Assembly: GCF_000220395.1 (NCBI RefSeq)
Contig: NW_004087057.1
Location: forward strand, 1 to 57,535
From: Ichthyophthirius multifiliis
Lineage: Eukaryota; Ciliophora; Oligohymenophorea; Hymenostomatida
Length of the DNA stretch: 57,535 bases
Direction of reading: 5' to 3'
Of the stretch, positions 26,148 through 42,353 are shown one piece after another. A program made the position numbers and the translations under genes. The notes under the pieces are model-generated. The model did no database searches. It was given only the letters and a program-made list of their open reading frames with translations, and was not told the origin of the DNA. How positions within the stretch are numbered: position 1 is the stretch's first letter; the number at the start of each line of letters is the position of its first letter.

Positions 26148-28477
26148 TTTTTTTAATAATTTTTATTAATTACCTGCTAGCTTTATTACTTTTGAAGAAT
26201 TATCAACTTTCTTTATTTCATGATATTTTATTATTTCATATAAAAATAAAAACTCTTATTTTTCAATAAATCCTGAATTATTTTAATCCAAGAATTGAAC
26301 TAAATTTTCTAATTCTTCTTTCAAACTAATTTAATTATCAGCTTTTGATTTAATTAAATTATAAAAAACACTTATGAAATCATTATTTTATACTTTTATT
26401 TATCCATTTTCTCCTTTAATAATATTTATTGCGAACAATTTTTCGAAAAATTTTTTATCATCACTTAATAAAGTTCCAATTAATCTAATTACTTCAGCAA
26501 GTTTAGTCGACATTTTAAATTATTCAGGTGAAACTTAAAGCGTCTGAAAAACACTTAAAGAAATCGGATCAATAAAAATCAAAGTATTATTAATACAAGT
26601 AGCATTAACAATAATAACCGAATGAGAATTTTAACCAATTTCAATAAACTAAGGATAAAGTCCTTCAAATCTATTTCCATAACACATTTCAATTGCATTT
26701 TCAGTATCTAAAGCTTCTGTAAAAAGCACAATCCTTCCCAAAGGCATGTTATTATCTTATCCTAATTCCCAAATTTCCATATTCCATTTATCAGTTAGAG
26801 TATATAATCTTATAAATTAAATTATATATATATAAATAAAAATTATATATATATATAATATAAAAATAAGAAAAATGTATTTTTTTAAAAAAAATAAAAT
26901 ATATTTATTTGAAACTATTTGAAACTCTAAAAATTAATATTTATTGAAAAATTAAAAATTACCTTCCACTGTTAGCATCAAAAGTAGCATCCAAAATTTT
27001 CGAAGGTAAAAGTGGAACTCTAACACTTAAATCTAAATCGAAAAGTTTTTTTTTATTAATCAAATCATATTAATGTAAATGCGATTTTTTATCTAAAAAT
27101 AATAATCGAGCAGTTCTAGGACATGTAAAAATGCATTTCGGTAGAATATCTAAGCATTCGGCCTCGATATCTTTTACGCATATAAATATATCTTTATTAA
27201 CGGGTCTGCTTTCATATTTTTATTAAATTTCTTTTGATAAAACTAGACTTTCGCCAATTTCAGTAGCTTTAAATATTATTTAATTTAGTATTTGTTAACA
27301 TAATTGGATATTTTTTTGCTTTTTTTACTATTAGTTTAATATTTTCTTTTATTAGCCTTCTTTTGTGCCTGTAGGAACATTCGATTTACTTCCTTCTTCG
27401 TTATTACTAATAGTTGTATTCATATAATCTTTTACTTTTTTAAATTCATTTAGTTACTTTATTGCTTTAGGGGTTGAGTCATGCAATTTTTAAGATTAAG
27501 AGAAAGCTGTTTTCTTATTTTTTTAAGGAACTTGCTTTTTTATATTTTTTTATTAATCTTCATATTATTTCTTATTCTCTTCTTGATATTTTGCTTGATA
27601 TCTTTTTAATTTTGCCATTATGAATAGACGTTAAATTATTTTAGCATTTTTTTAAAATATTTCTTATTAAATTTGGGTTGTTTAAGGAAATATTAGAGGT
27701 ATTAATTTTCTATAATTTATATATAATTAGTTTTCTTTTTATTATATAATATTTTGATTTCTTAATTCGTTTTCTTCTTTTTAAGATATTTAGATTTAAT
27801 TTATTTCTAATAAACCTAAAATAATATTAATATTTTTATATATTATTTCATTATATTAATTATATAAAAAATACTTTAAAAGTCTTAATATTTAATATAA
27901 TTTTAATTATTTTTTGTATCTTCTAATTATTAAAAATCCTTAATAATCTTTTTCTTAAACATATCGATTTCTATTTATATTAAACAAAAAATAAAATATT
28001 TTTATTTTACTATTTCCAAATTTAAATCTTAATTTTAAGCTTAAAGAATTTATTTAAATTCCTTATAAAAATAACTTTTCGAACATACAAAAACTCAGCT
28101 TTTTAGTATAATAATTAGTAAACAGGAAAAATATAGCTTTAATAATTTCTTAATCAATTTTTTCTTAATCATCCTAAACTGTAAATATATAATTCAATAA
28201 AATTTAAAATTCTTCAAAATCTAAATAACCAAATTATTTCTAACTAAATATATTGAATAAATCTCTTAAAGATTTACTACTTTTTTTCAACTTTTCGTTT
28301 ATATAAAAGCTGATAACCTTTAATATATTTTATAATTCAGTCTATCTTTTAATAAATATTTGACTTCTGATTCTAGCGTCTCTTGCTCTTTTTTTCTTTT
28401 CTACATTATTTATTTCTAATTCTATTTCTTGTATAGATTATTATGATATTTTTTCTATTATTATTTTGAATATAAAG

Positions 28478-28536
<59 letters not shown>

Positions 28537-30369
28537 TATTTATTATAATACATATTAATTATTATTTATAATTTTCTTAATTTTATCCTTTGTAATCTTC
28601 TTCATAATGTAGTTTTGTCAAATATTCAACTCTAGTAAGTACGTTTTTATCTACATTTTATTCATAAAACTTTTTTGCTTCACTTTCAAAATCTTATTAT
28701 TCTTTTTATTTCTTTTATTTTTCTTATTTCTTTAATTCAATTAATATATCTTGATTAATTTTTTCTTTTTAGACTTAATGTTCATAAATTTCCATAAATT
28801 AATTTTTATCTAAGTATTTGTTTTTTTATTAATCTAAATAATTAAAAACATTTCTAATTTGAATTTTGCTAAACCTAAAAAATAAAATAATATAAAAATT
28901 ATTTAAACTAAAAAAAATAAAAACTCTTTATTAGTATATTTCATTATAAAATTAATAAATTCATCTTCACTTATTTTGTTATAATTTCTAGCTTCCAAGC
29001 TTGCTAGAAATTCATTTGAATTATTAAATCTACTAATTAGATCTTTTCTAATTTCCCCAATAATTTCTTTAGGTTAATTTAAATCCTAAAAGCTATCACC
29101 CGAAAATTTTTTTGCCTACTATCCAAATATAACATTTAAGAATTCTTTAAAAGATACTTTATCATTATTATTTAAATCAAAAATTCCATAAGCATCATCT
29201 AAAATTTTTTCTTCTAAGGTAATATTAGCTTTTTTAAAGGATAATTTAAATTCCGTTTTTGAAATATATCCATTATCATTTTTATCCAATGTTCTAAAAA
29301 TATCTTTCAAACTTTAAGAACATTATGATATTTTTTCTCTTAAAATATGAATTACATTATCTGCTGATAAATTCATCGTTTCTTTGATTTTTTCCTATTC
29401 GCTTTTTGGTTGATTTTATTTTATTGTTTCTTCTAATAATCTTTATAGTCTTTATTCTTCTCTTCTTTTCAAAACCTATACATAATCCTAAAAAGCTTAC
29501 CCAATAATATTACAAATATACCTTTCATTATTTTTTTTAACTCCATTAATTCTTTTACTTCCGTCCTTATAATCTATTCTTAAAAACTCCTTACTTAAAT
29601 GTGACATTTGGCTTTTAAACCTTGTCATATTTGCAATGAGTCGAATAGCAAAAATTAAGTTTTATTTTTTTTCAAAACATTTTAATTTAATTATCATTTT
29701 TAATAAAGCCTCCTCATTTGAAAATTCGAAAAATCCAAAACGTTTTAAACATTTTAAAAAATCTTCGTATTTTACAAATCCTCTCCAGGCTTTCTTCTTT
29801 TTTTCTTTTAATGCTAATGATTACTCTCCTGAAATTCCGATTCTTTATTTTATGTCTATCTTTAAGTTTTTCTCCATTTCGCTTATTATTTATGTCATTT
29901 GTTTTCTATTTTATATTAATAAATCATGAAAATTAATAAAGGTTTCTTCCAATTTAGTTTTTTCTCCCAACTCGATATCTTGTTCTGCTTATTAATTTTC
30001 ATTACTTCTTTAATATACTTGTTTCTTGCCTATTAACTCGGCATATTTTGTTATTTTCTGATTTTATCTATTATCTTTTTTTAATTATTCCAAATTTCGC
30101 TATAATTAAGAATTTAATTAATTATGAGGCTCTTCCTTTTTTATAAAATTTATTATACTGTCATGTTTTTCTTGCATCTAGATTTCTTTCATTTTATTAA
30201 AATTTTATGTTTAAAGAATTTATTGTGTTTTTTCATATTCACTTATTGCGTTTGTCTATTAGAAATCACTTTTGATTTCAATTTAATTATCTAAACCAAA
30301 TTTTACACTTTTCTTAAATTTTAAATTATTGGAAGAGTTTTATTATAAAGAACTTTTATTATTGTTCAT
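11315..30369 (-). CDS. giant EF-hand / WD-repeat / pseudokinase / helical-repeat protein (about 5,950 aa)
   Basis: One reading path runs from ATG 30369 to TGA 11317-11315 with 18 AT-rich GT-AG introns (40-154 nt). Spliced length plus four single-base corrections is exactly divisible by three, giving 5,948 codons. Order: charged helical lead (1-350), a canonical EF-hand pair (DKNDNGYISKTE, DLNNNDKVSFKE), coil, beta-propeller-like WD segments (about 970-1660; GTKEG linker, LWN and IWEL repeat ends), then at least fifteen more EF-hand-like loops (to about 4,330), a coiled segment, a pseudokinase (about 4,540-4,925) and a helical, HEAT-like tail. Canonical loops include DKDKNGLIDYKE, DVDGDGVISQQE, DKNGNGFLSREE and DKDESGQVSIDE. 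EF-hand plus WD combinations occur in axonemal proteins such as the CFAP337/WDR49 group, so a calcium-responsive ciliary or cortical scaffold is plausible (inference). No known protein with this whole order comes to mind. Confidence 0.8.
14550..15720 (-). other. pseudokinase domain within the giant gene
   Basis: A kinase fold is recognisable from the C-lobe: YLAPEQIHKKTNESSSYIDV, WTFGCLLFHLIFGKPP and a closing LKRPTIEAIL. The catalytic loop, normally HRDLKPEN, reads LNILRPENLYI (about 15255-15280), so the catalytic Asp is lost. The DFG position reads ANIRG (about 15211-15223), losing the metal-binding Asp. It is therefore predicted to be inactive and to serve binding or scaffolding. Confidence 0.75.
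17838..17872. repeat. (TA)n tract inside an intron of the giant gene
   Basis: Lies within the 115-nt intron 17804-17918. Similar tracts lie in introns 26041-26173 and 28455-28551 of the same gene. Confidence 0.75.
19156..19577 (-). other. cluster of three apparent indels in the giant gene
   Basis: Frame breaks lie at the A/T4 run 19574-19577 (one base extra), near 19226-19229 (one base missing) and at the T5 run 19156-19160 (one base missing). Correcting them restores EF-hand sequence, for example a loop with DVDGKKYMTLSE. A fourth break in this gene is the T8 run at 25976-25983. Confidence 0.65.
26098..26144. repeat. (TA)n tract inside an intron of the giant gene
   Basis: Pure TA repeat of about 46 nt within intron 26041-26173, which separates an EF-hand exon from the next. 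It expands the intron well beyond the usual 40-60 nt. Confidence 0.75.
28485..28531. repeat. (TA)n tract inside an intron of the giant gene
   Basis: Pure TA repeat within intron 28455-28551, joining codon ATA T to AA in phase across the splice. Confidence 0.75.
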
Positions 30370-31031
30370 TTATATTTATGTTGATCAATTTATATATATA
30401 TTTTTTAATTTTATATAACAAATTTTTTTAAATTTTTTAAATATTTTTTTTTGATATATTGCCTTTATATATATATATTTTATGTTGTTGTATTTCGGAA
30501 CTTAAAATATTTATTTTAGTATTTTTAAAAATTTTATTAAATTTTTATATAAATAAATATGAAACTTAAACAATTTTTTAACATTTGATTTTTATATATT
30601 TTATAAATAAAATTTGTTTTATTTTTTATAATATTTCTAAAAATAATATTATTTTTGTAAAAAGAAATATAAATTTACATTAATTTATAAATTTTTTCAT
30701 AAAAAAATTATATTTATTGATTGGTTTAATAAATTAAATACAATTTATAATATAAGGATAATATGAAGTTTATTTTTTTTTCCAAAAAAAATTATAAAAT
30801 AATTCTTTTTTAAAATTATTATTTTTAATAAAAATAAAATATAAATAAAAATTCTCCGCTAACTTAAATTATTTTACTTTATAAATATTTAAAAAGATTT
30901 AAATGAAAAAAAATATTATAAATCAACTTTATTTAAAAATAAGAAAAAATCAAATAACATATTAATATTATTAATTATAATAACAAATCAAGATTTTTAT
31001 TTATTATAATAAATGATATAATAAATGATAA
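30370..31031. promoter_or_regulatory. divergent intergenic region (giant gene / channel gene)
   Basis: 660 nt of AT-rich DNA between two divergent starts; it must carry both promoters. No coding signal or named element was recognised. Confidence 0.4.
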
Positions 31032-32549
31032 ATGTTAGATAAAATATTAAAAATAGCAAATAAGTAGTTTAAAAAATTATCGCCTCCGAATCTGTATAGT
31101 ACCCAAATTTAGAAGTCGAATTTAAAGTTAATAAAATTTAAAAATTATAATTTATAAAAATATTAAACAAAAATATATATAGAAAGAAAAAAAAAGTTAC
31201 TAATCGTCATTAAATGTATATTAAAAATATATAAAATAATAAATAAATGCATAAATAATTTAAGTAATTCAATTAATTTTGTTTAGGAAAAACAAGAGGA
31301 TGATAAAAAGAATTATGAACAGTAAAATAATTGCGATATAAATTAGGTAAAAAAAATATGATAATTTTATTCGATATTATTATATATTTATTTCTTTTTT
31401 TTTACTGAAGAAATAAAAATCTATAGCAAATTTGTAAATAAAACTGCATTATATATTAGATTCAAGGTATAAATAATTAAAAAAAAAAGAAAATATATTT
31501 TATATATAAATGAAGAACTTTCAGTTTTTTTATGGTTTTGATTTGTATATTAAATTATGTATCTCTATGCTTATACAATTATGATATCGATAAATAAGAT
31601 ATTGAACTAAATAATACATTAAGAAAAATTAGTATTAGTTGTACTAGTTTCCTGTTTTTAGAATTAATTTTATAAATGTTTTAAAAAGGGTTAATAAATG
31701 GCGATAATGCTTTTTTTAAAAATATGGTCGATACTTTAGTTCTTATAGGTTTATTATCAAAGTAAAAAAATAATATATGTTTATAATTGAAAAATAATTT
31801 GATTATTTAATAAAAGTTTATTAATAATTCTTTACATTATTTTATTTTATAAAATTTTTATTAAATTTAATCTTTAATTTTTAGTTTGATTTTCTTATTT
31901 CATCATAATGCTGATCCTTATTTTTTAATTGCAATTAAAGTTTTTGCTTCTTTTTGCCATATAAAAATTACACAACATATTAAATTTCTATAAATTTTAC
32001 TGAATCGCTTTATAAGAGCTTTAATTAAACTAAAATATAGTTTTATAAGACTTTTAGTAGTAATGATGTTTTACAGTATTCTTGGTTTATAACTATTTAA
32101 AGATAATATGAATTACAGATGCAGAATAACACCTTATCCTTAATATTAATATGGTAATATAAATAAAATTTAAATAATAATAAATATATAATATTTATAA
32201 ATTAGATAAATGGGAAATCTTTAATAACATACCTTTCCTGTGTGGAAAATGGTCATGCCCTGAAAAGTATTAAAACATATAATAATTAAATCTAACTATT
32301 TAATATATATTTTTTATAACTAGTTCATATTGTCGATCTCCAAAAGAATTTGACGTTACTTTTGACGAAAAAGAAACAGACATTGTAAACATGAATTTTA
32401 GTTTCACAAAATTCGATAACATAGGCTATTCGTTTTTAACAATATTTCATTTAACAAGAACAACAGGATGGAGTTCGATTACTTTTTTAGTAAAATTAAA
32501 TATATAAATTTGTTTAAAATATAAATAAATAAATATATAAATATATATA

Positions 32550-32583
<34 letters not shown>

Positions 32584-35500
32584 TTTTAGCATTGGAGACA
32601 TACAGAAACTGTGATTGTTGGATTTTATGTCGTATCTGTAATGATAATATGTGCCTATACATTAGCAAATATGATATTAGCAATTCTTTATTAAAGCTAC
32701 GAAGAATAAACATAAGTTAAAGATTTAAAAGAATATAGTATTTTTTTTTATTAAATTACTAATTATCTTTTTTATATAAATAATTTTAGAGGACAAATAA
32801 GTATCAGAATAAAATAATAAGGTTACTTTAGATTAATTAAAAAACAAAGTAGTTAGTAGTATGTAAATTGAATCTTAAATATACGAAGAATCTTAAGAAG
32901 AATAATTTATTAAATAATAAATATAATTTTAAGTAAGTGCATTTTAAAAAATGAAATATATTGAAAATTCTTCGAACAAATAAAAGAGTTTATAAAAAGT
33001 TAAATCTGCGTTAAAAAGAATAATATTTAATATAAAAATGGATTATCATTCGTATACAAACATGAATATTTTTAAGAAAATGATATATTCTAATTATTAC
33101 AAAACATTTTAAAATTTATATATTTTTGTCTAAATAATTATGTTATTAATTGATAGAGAACTTATATCTAAAAATCAAATAGATATTTCATCTAAATTGA
33201 CTAGATTATTGATTATATGTAATGCTTTGATATTATAATAAAGGTATAAAAAAATATAATAATTAGAATTTATAAATATAAAGGTTTTAATTCTTAATAA
33301 AATTTACTTTAAAAGTGCATTGAATATTATAGATTTAATAATATTATTTTTAGTTTTATTAACTCGTTTAAGTTTATTTTAAGACAAACCAATGTATATA
33401 AGTATTATAAAAGGAATTTAAATATTTCGTATTTTCCAGGTTAATTTTTTCCAAAATAATTTTTTTAACATAATATATTTTTAAGGTTATTAAAACAAAT
33501 AATATACTTAAGCCAATTCATTAAATGATTTAATATTTTGTTTACTCAGCCAAAGAAATTTTCTAATTACTTACCTTGATAATAATATATGCATTAATTT
33601 TAGGTTTATTAGGATATTAAATATTTCAAAGCAAAGCCAAGTATTAATTAAATTCTTATATTAAAGATTAAATAAATGGTTATTCTCCTCGAGTAAATTT
33701 TGATAATATTGAAAATGCCTTTCAAGCTGTTTTATTAATGCTTTTAAATGAAGAATGGCATATGGCAATGTATAATTTTATGAGAACTTATAGTGAAATG
33801 TCGTGTTTCTTTTGGATATTTATAGTTAGTACTGGAGAATTATTATTAATGAAATTACTAATAGCAATTTTTATAAATAAATATTTATATTTTATTAAAT
33901 AGTAGAAAGAATAATCTAAATAGATAAACTAGATTATATCTTAAGCATTATTATAAATACAAGGTATAGATGTAGTTTCAGAAAAACAATCAAATACAAA
34001 AAGATATGATGAATAATAAAAACAAATTAATACAAATTTAAAATTAGCAAGCTTGCAATATAGCAATATTTAAATTAGTCCATAAAAAGAACATAATTAT
34101 GATATTAGTAATTAAAAATTCCCTCAAAATTCGAGTTTATCTAACAGGTAAATAATTGTTAAAGAAAAAAATTAAATTAATTATCGATAAAATAGTTAAG
34201 ATAATACATTCTAATATCTATAAATAAACAATTAATAAAAATTATAATAGTAAACTAAAGAAATATAAGCACATAAATTGAATAATGAATAAGTTTATTT
34301 AAATTATGAAAGTCCAAATTATTTAAATAATATAATTTAGAATGAATAAAACATTTAACCTAAAGAGATTAATGATGAATAAAATAAAAATAAAAATAAA
34401 GAAAACATTAATAAAATTAAAAAATCAAAAATTTTATGATTATTAGAAAAATCAAAATAAATATCTTAAAAAATAGATAAAAATTATAAATTTTAAAATT
34501 TTATGATAATGGTATGTTTAATAAATTGTATATTAATGCCTTTTAATTCACCGTTAATGAATCCTCATTCAGAATTTTCCTAAATGTTAAAATATTTAGA
34601 CTATTTAATTACATTTTTATATTTATTCGAAATATTAATTAAAATGTCTGCTTAAGGATATCAATATTTTAAAAATTAAGAAAATAAATTTGAGTTTGGA
34701 CTCTTTATAGTTAATGTTTTAAATTTTATTTTTTCTTAGTAAACTATGATTCTTAAACTGTTTAGACCCTTAAGAATTTTTAAATTAATCAAATACTTCT
34801 AAAGCATGAAAATACTTATAATTTCATTATTTAAATCTGTTTCTTTGCTTATTAAACTTGTTATTTTTGCTTTTTGTTTTATGTTAATACTTGTTGTTTA
34901 TCCTTTAAAAATTCTTAAAGGGAAAATGAAATATTGTACTCTTTCTGAAGGAACAGATATTCATTCTTGTATGGATTTAGGAGGTGATTGGCTAAATTAA
35001 GATTTTAATTGGGATAATACATTAATTAGCCTTTTTAATTTGTATCTAATTGCAACTAGTGAAGGATGGAGTGAATTTATATTTTAAGCTTAAGATGCCT
35101 ATGAGTTAAATTATGGACCTGTTAGACTTTATAATAAATACTGGTCTTATTTTTTCATAATTTTCTTTTTTATAATTAATATATTGGTAATTAATACTTT
35201 CGTAGGCGCATTAATTGATAAATTTAGCAACATAAATAACAAATATTGTATATTAATTATAAATATTTTATTTAAAAAAAAAAATATTTTTTATTTTATA
35301 AAATAGTAAGTTAATAAAAAATTATTGTATTCAAAGATTAAAAATATAAAACTAATTCAGCTGATTTACCAAAATAAATGACTAGTTAATAAAGTTTATG
35401 GCTATAAATTAAAAGATCTATATATTCTGAATGCCCTTTAAAAAAAGTATTATATATAATTGTTTATTATTTCCTTAGTTTTAATTTTTAAAAAGGCCAT

Positions 35501-37175
35501 TCCTCCAAAAAAAGAAGATAGATTAAGATTCATATTATATGAATATATAAAAAATAAAAGATACAAATTTTTAATAAATTTATCTATTATATTATCTATT
35601 ATATAATTTAGTATTGAATATCAAGGATAATCTGAGATTTATTAACTTATATAAGGTTTAAAAACTATTTTTTATTTATTTATATATTTTTTTTAGATAT
35701 TATAAACTATATACTACTGTTTATATTGGCTTTAGAAGTATCTATTAAATTTTTTGTTTAATAAAAACAGGTTTTTATTAACAAAATGAATATATTTGAT
35801 ATATTTTTGTTAATCACTAATATAATATAAGTTGTTTTAATAAACAAAATAGACGATAATGATATTGTTAATTTGTAGACATTAAAAAATATTTTTTAAA
35901 TGTTTAAAATATTCAGATTTTTTAGAGTTGTTAAAACTTTTAAACTATTAGAAGATATTTTTAATTTATTATTTTAAATTGTTCCTCATGTTACATCAGT
36001 TTTATGTTTGCTAATAATTATAATTTATATTTATGCGGTTATTGGATTATATACATTTGCTTATTTAAAACCTTAATAATATGTAAATGGTTATGATTTA
36101 CATTTTAAAAATTTCAGTTCTTCTTTCTTTACTTTAATGAGGGTAGCTTCTGGAGAATAATGGTTTTAAATAGCTGCAGATATTATAAGATAATAATAAC
36201 CTAATTTTGTGTGTTTTAAGATTAAAGATTATAATGAATATATTAAATATGGTAAATATATTTTTTTATTAACAAACATAAACTTAATAATATTAAAATA
36301 AGGCTTAAATGAATGTGGTACAAAGTGGGGATATTTATATATTTTTAGTTTCCATTTTTTTACAAGTTTAATAGTATTAAACTTATTTATAGCCATTATA
36401 TTAGATAGTATGATGACTCAAGATAAAGCAAATAGTACTTTCTAATTATTAAAGATTAAAAACTTATGGCGTAAATATGATAGAAAAGGATATGGATTTA
36501 TAAATTTTGTTGATTTTTGGCAATTTACATCTAAAATTGCATTAATATATGGAGTTAGAAAAGATGAATTAGTAAAAATAGAAAATAAAAAAAGTTTTCT
36601 CAAATTTTTGGATATACCTATATATGCTCAAATAAATGAAGACGGAACGAAAATCTTTGGAATTCGTTTCCATGATGTAGTAATTAGATTTACATAAATA
36701 TCTTTACTTTTAAAACATGGAGTTATGATGTAAAAATATATTTAATATAATTTTTTTTTTAAATAAAAAAAGTGGAGAAGGAGTTCCTTAGGAAACTGAA
36801 AAAGATTTAAATTAATTTTATTATGAATTAGACTAAAAAACTAATTTTAGAGCGGAAAAATCTTATCTAAGGTCTGGAGATATTGCAGTAATTCTTTTAT
36901 TATAAAGAAAGTTAAAGCGATGTATTCGTTTAGTAAAAATGAAACAACTTGACAAGAAAAAAACAAAAGATCATAAATAAATTGACTAAGTTGGACTTGT
37001 ACCAAATTAAGCAAGCGCTATACTTATGAATGTTTTATCTTATAATTTTATTGAATTTTAGATTAATGAGGATATGAAATAAAACAACTTTAATTAAAAA
37101 TGTAATTAGTAATTAAACTAGAATCTATAAATTTTAAATTAAAATGATTGTATAAAAGATTTAAATAAAAAATGA
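31032..37175 (+). CDS. four-domain voltage-gated cation (Ca2+-type) channel alpha subunit
   Basis: Pore-forming plasma- or ciliary-membrane channel of roughly 1,750 residues in about 14 exons, ATG 31032 to TGA 37173-37175. Four repeats of six membrane segments are visible, with pore loops at TRTTGWSSI (I), LNEEWHMAM (II), TSEGWSEFI (III) and ASGEQWFQI (IV). Basic S4 helices show in III (LKLFRPLRIFKLIKYF) and IV (KIFRFFRVVKTFKLL). After repeat IV comes the Cav/Nav-type C-terminal module (IPIYAQINEDGTKIF). The ring T/E/E/E resembles calcium channels (EEEE) except in repeat I. Exon limits in the first 300 nt are uncertain (an A9 run at 31187-31195 needs one more base), and a TGA stands in frame at 34437-34439 in the II-III linker. 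A NALCN-like leak channel is the alternative. Confidence 0.85.
34437..34439 (+). other. in-frame TGA inside the channel gene
   Basis: The frame is the same on both sides: it encodes the repeat II pore upstream and the start of repeat III downstream. No GT-AG intron that removes the TGA and keeps phase was found. Most likely a base error or a pair of compensating indels in the neighbouring A runs. Confidence 0.6.
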
Positions 37176-37535
37176 TTTTAAATTAAAAAACAAAAATATT
37201 TAAAAATAAAAATATTGAATGATAGATAGAGATGGCGTAAAAATATTTGCAACACTAAAATTAAATAAAATTTTTTAATTATATATATCTTAAATATTTT
37301 TTTTATAGATTTTTATTTATTTTTATTATAATTTATTAATAATTATCGAAAATCTTAAAAAATATATATATATATATAAACATAAACAATTAATATAAAT
37401 TATTAAATAATATATAAAAAAAATACAAATTAAAAATAATAACGATAAAATAAATAAAATTAAGAAGATAATTAATATAAAATATATATAAATATATTCA
37501 TTTATTTATCAATTAAAAATTAAAAAAATAATTAT
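37176..37535. other. convergent intergenic spacer
   Basis: 360 nt of AT-rich DNA between the TGA of the channel gene and the TGA of the opposing F-box/CDK/cyclin gene. It should hold both polyadenylation regions. Nothing else was seen. Confidence 0.6.
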
Positions 37536-40469
<2,934 letters not shown>

Positions 40470-40616
40470 ATTATTAATTTTTTTTTTATTGGTTTATAAT
40501 CGGAATAATTTAAAAAATCTTAATTAAAAAAAAAAATTGATAATTTAAATTTTTTGCAAATACTATATTTTATTTAATTCAAAAATTTCAGATTATAATG
40601 TTTTTATTTTCTTTAT

Positions 40617-40669
<53 letters not shown>

Positions 40670-41672
40670 TATTATTTAAAATAATCTATTTGATATATTA
40701 AATTATAATAAAAAATATAATTAAAATTTAATATTAAATTAATATCATTTCAATATTTTATAAAAACATTCAGAATACTTAAATATTTATGTATATAGCA
40801 TATTATTTGACTTTTTTAAATCAAAAATATTTTATTTTTATAAAATGATTACTTTTATACTTATATTTTACTTTTAGTTAAATTTTAAAAATAATATTAT
40901 TTAAAATATTTAAATTTGAAAATAATAATGTTTTTTATTATTTCTAATTTTTTGTAAATATTAAAAAATTATTTTTATTTCTCAATTTATATTAATTTTA
41001 TTATTTCTTTTATTTTTGCAATTATATAAGTACTTATTTATTATTTATTTTTATATTGATTTCATAGAATTTTATTTGTAAATATTATTATTTTAACAAT
41101 TAAAAAAATAAATCTTTACAAATAATTATATTACTTATTAAAAAAATTTAATTAATTAAATTAAAGAAAATATCCATTATTATTTTTTATATAAGAAAAA
41201 AATGATATTTTTATTAAAAAATGCAATAATAAAAAACACAATTACTTATAGGTAATTTAAAAATATTAGCAACACTGATATTTTATTAAAAATAAAATTA
41301 TATATCAAATGAATTGTTCAAAGTGTCATAATATTAGTTTTTGCAGTCTTTTTTAATCTTCTATACTCATTTATTACAAATGAAAAGTTAATATTATATA
41401 TAAAATTTATTTTTAATTTAGGTATTGCAAATATTTCAAAGATACCTATAATATAAATTACTGAATATTAAAAACTAAAATAACAATATAAACATAATGT
41501 TTATAAAAAAATAAAAGTATAACAATAAAAAAAGAAACTTATTTTCATAAATTATAAAGAAATATTTATATAAATTAAAAAATAAAAACCAAAATAATTT
41601 CAATTTCAAATTGTCAAAATATAATAAAACTTAAATTACTAAAAAAATAAATCTAAAAAGATTATATTACAA
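40470..41672. promoter_or_regulatory. divergent intergenic region with TA tract and weak hairpin
   Basis: 1.2 kb between two divergent starts. It includes a long TA tract at about 40621-40664. A less AT-rich patch at about 41230-41460 contains the inverted arms AGGTAT and ATACCT around 41420-41450. The patch could be an untranslated exon or a small RNA; no known RNA fold was recognised. Confidence 0.35.
40621..40664. repeat. (TA)n tract upstream of the F-box/CDK/cyclin gene
   Basis: About 44 nt of TA repeat, roughly 150 nt upstream of the ATG at 40469. It is one of the few long TA tracts outside an intron. Confidence 0.75.
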
Positions 41673-42296
41673 ATGGACTAATAATTAGATTATTAAATAT
41701 TTTATGTAGATCATGAAATAATATCCAGAAGATACAAACACGTTGGAGTATTAGGAAAAGGAAGAGATTTCATGTATGAAGTACCAAGTGTAATACACAT
41801 GATGTAAGATAAATTTAATGAAAAGAAGGTAATAATGTAGATATTTCCAGCATTAAACGAAGAAATATTAAAGATGAAACTATATCAATTAAAATAATCA
41901 AATTTCGACAATTATATATCAAACTGGATTCGAATAATAGGTTATACAACAAAGAAATAGAACAAATCGACTTCAGATTTAATAATATTATATTAAGTAG
42001 ATGGAATAATAGGACCTACTTTAGAAAACATAATATCAAAACACAAAAAAGACAATTAAAGTTTCTCTGAATAAGAAATTTTAGAGTACATATATATAAT
42101 GTGTGAATCAATGAAAGTATCTTAAACTTCAGAATATTTAGATTTAAGCCCTGTAAATATTTTTGTTCCTCCAGAAAATACTCCTACAAAAGCAAAATAT
42201 TATATTTCTAATTGTGGTCTAAGTTTTAAAGGTACAAAATGGGATAAAAAGTTTTATTGTCCTACGGATAGTTTTTTTACAGGTAAATATTTTTCA

Positions 42297-42353
<57 letters not shown>

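Noticed and set aside
27600-27625. A second gene starting at the ATG of MAKLKRYQAKYQ
   Set aside because: The upstream exons run into this ATG in frame without any TGA, and the preceding residues look coding. A separate gene would need a stop that is not there.
29636-29936. Two overlapping plus-strand frames of 72-97 residues
   Set aside because: Both are antisense to the N-terminal coding exon of the giant gene, which continues in frame on the minus strand.
34437-34439. Selenocysteine codon in the channel gene
   Set aside because: It lies in a low-complexity linker, not at a redox site, and no downstream stem-loop typical of a SECIS element was recognised.
35447-35478. A 32-nt intron in the channel III-IV linker
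   Set aside because: Splicing it removes an odd hydrophobic run but does not restore phase unless the adjacent A7 run is also corrected. I left the exact structure open rather than assert it.
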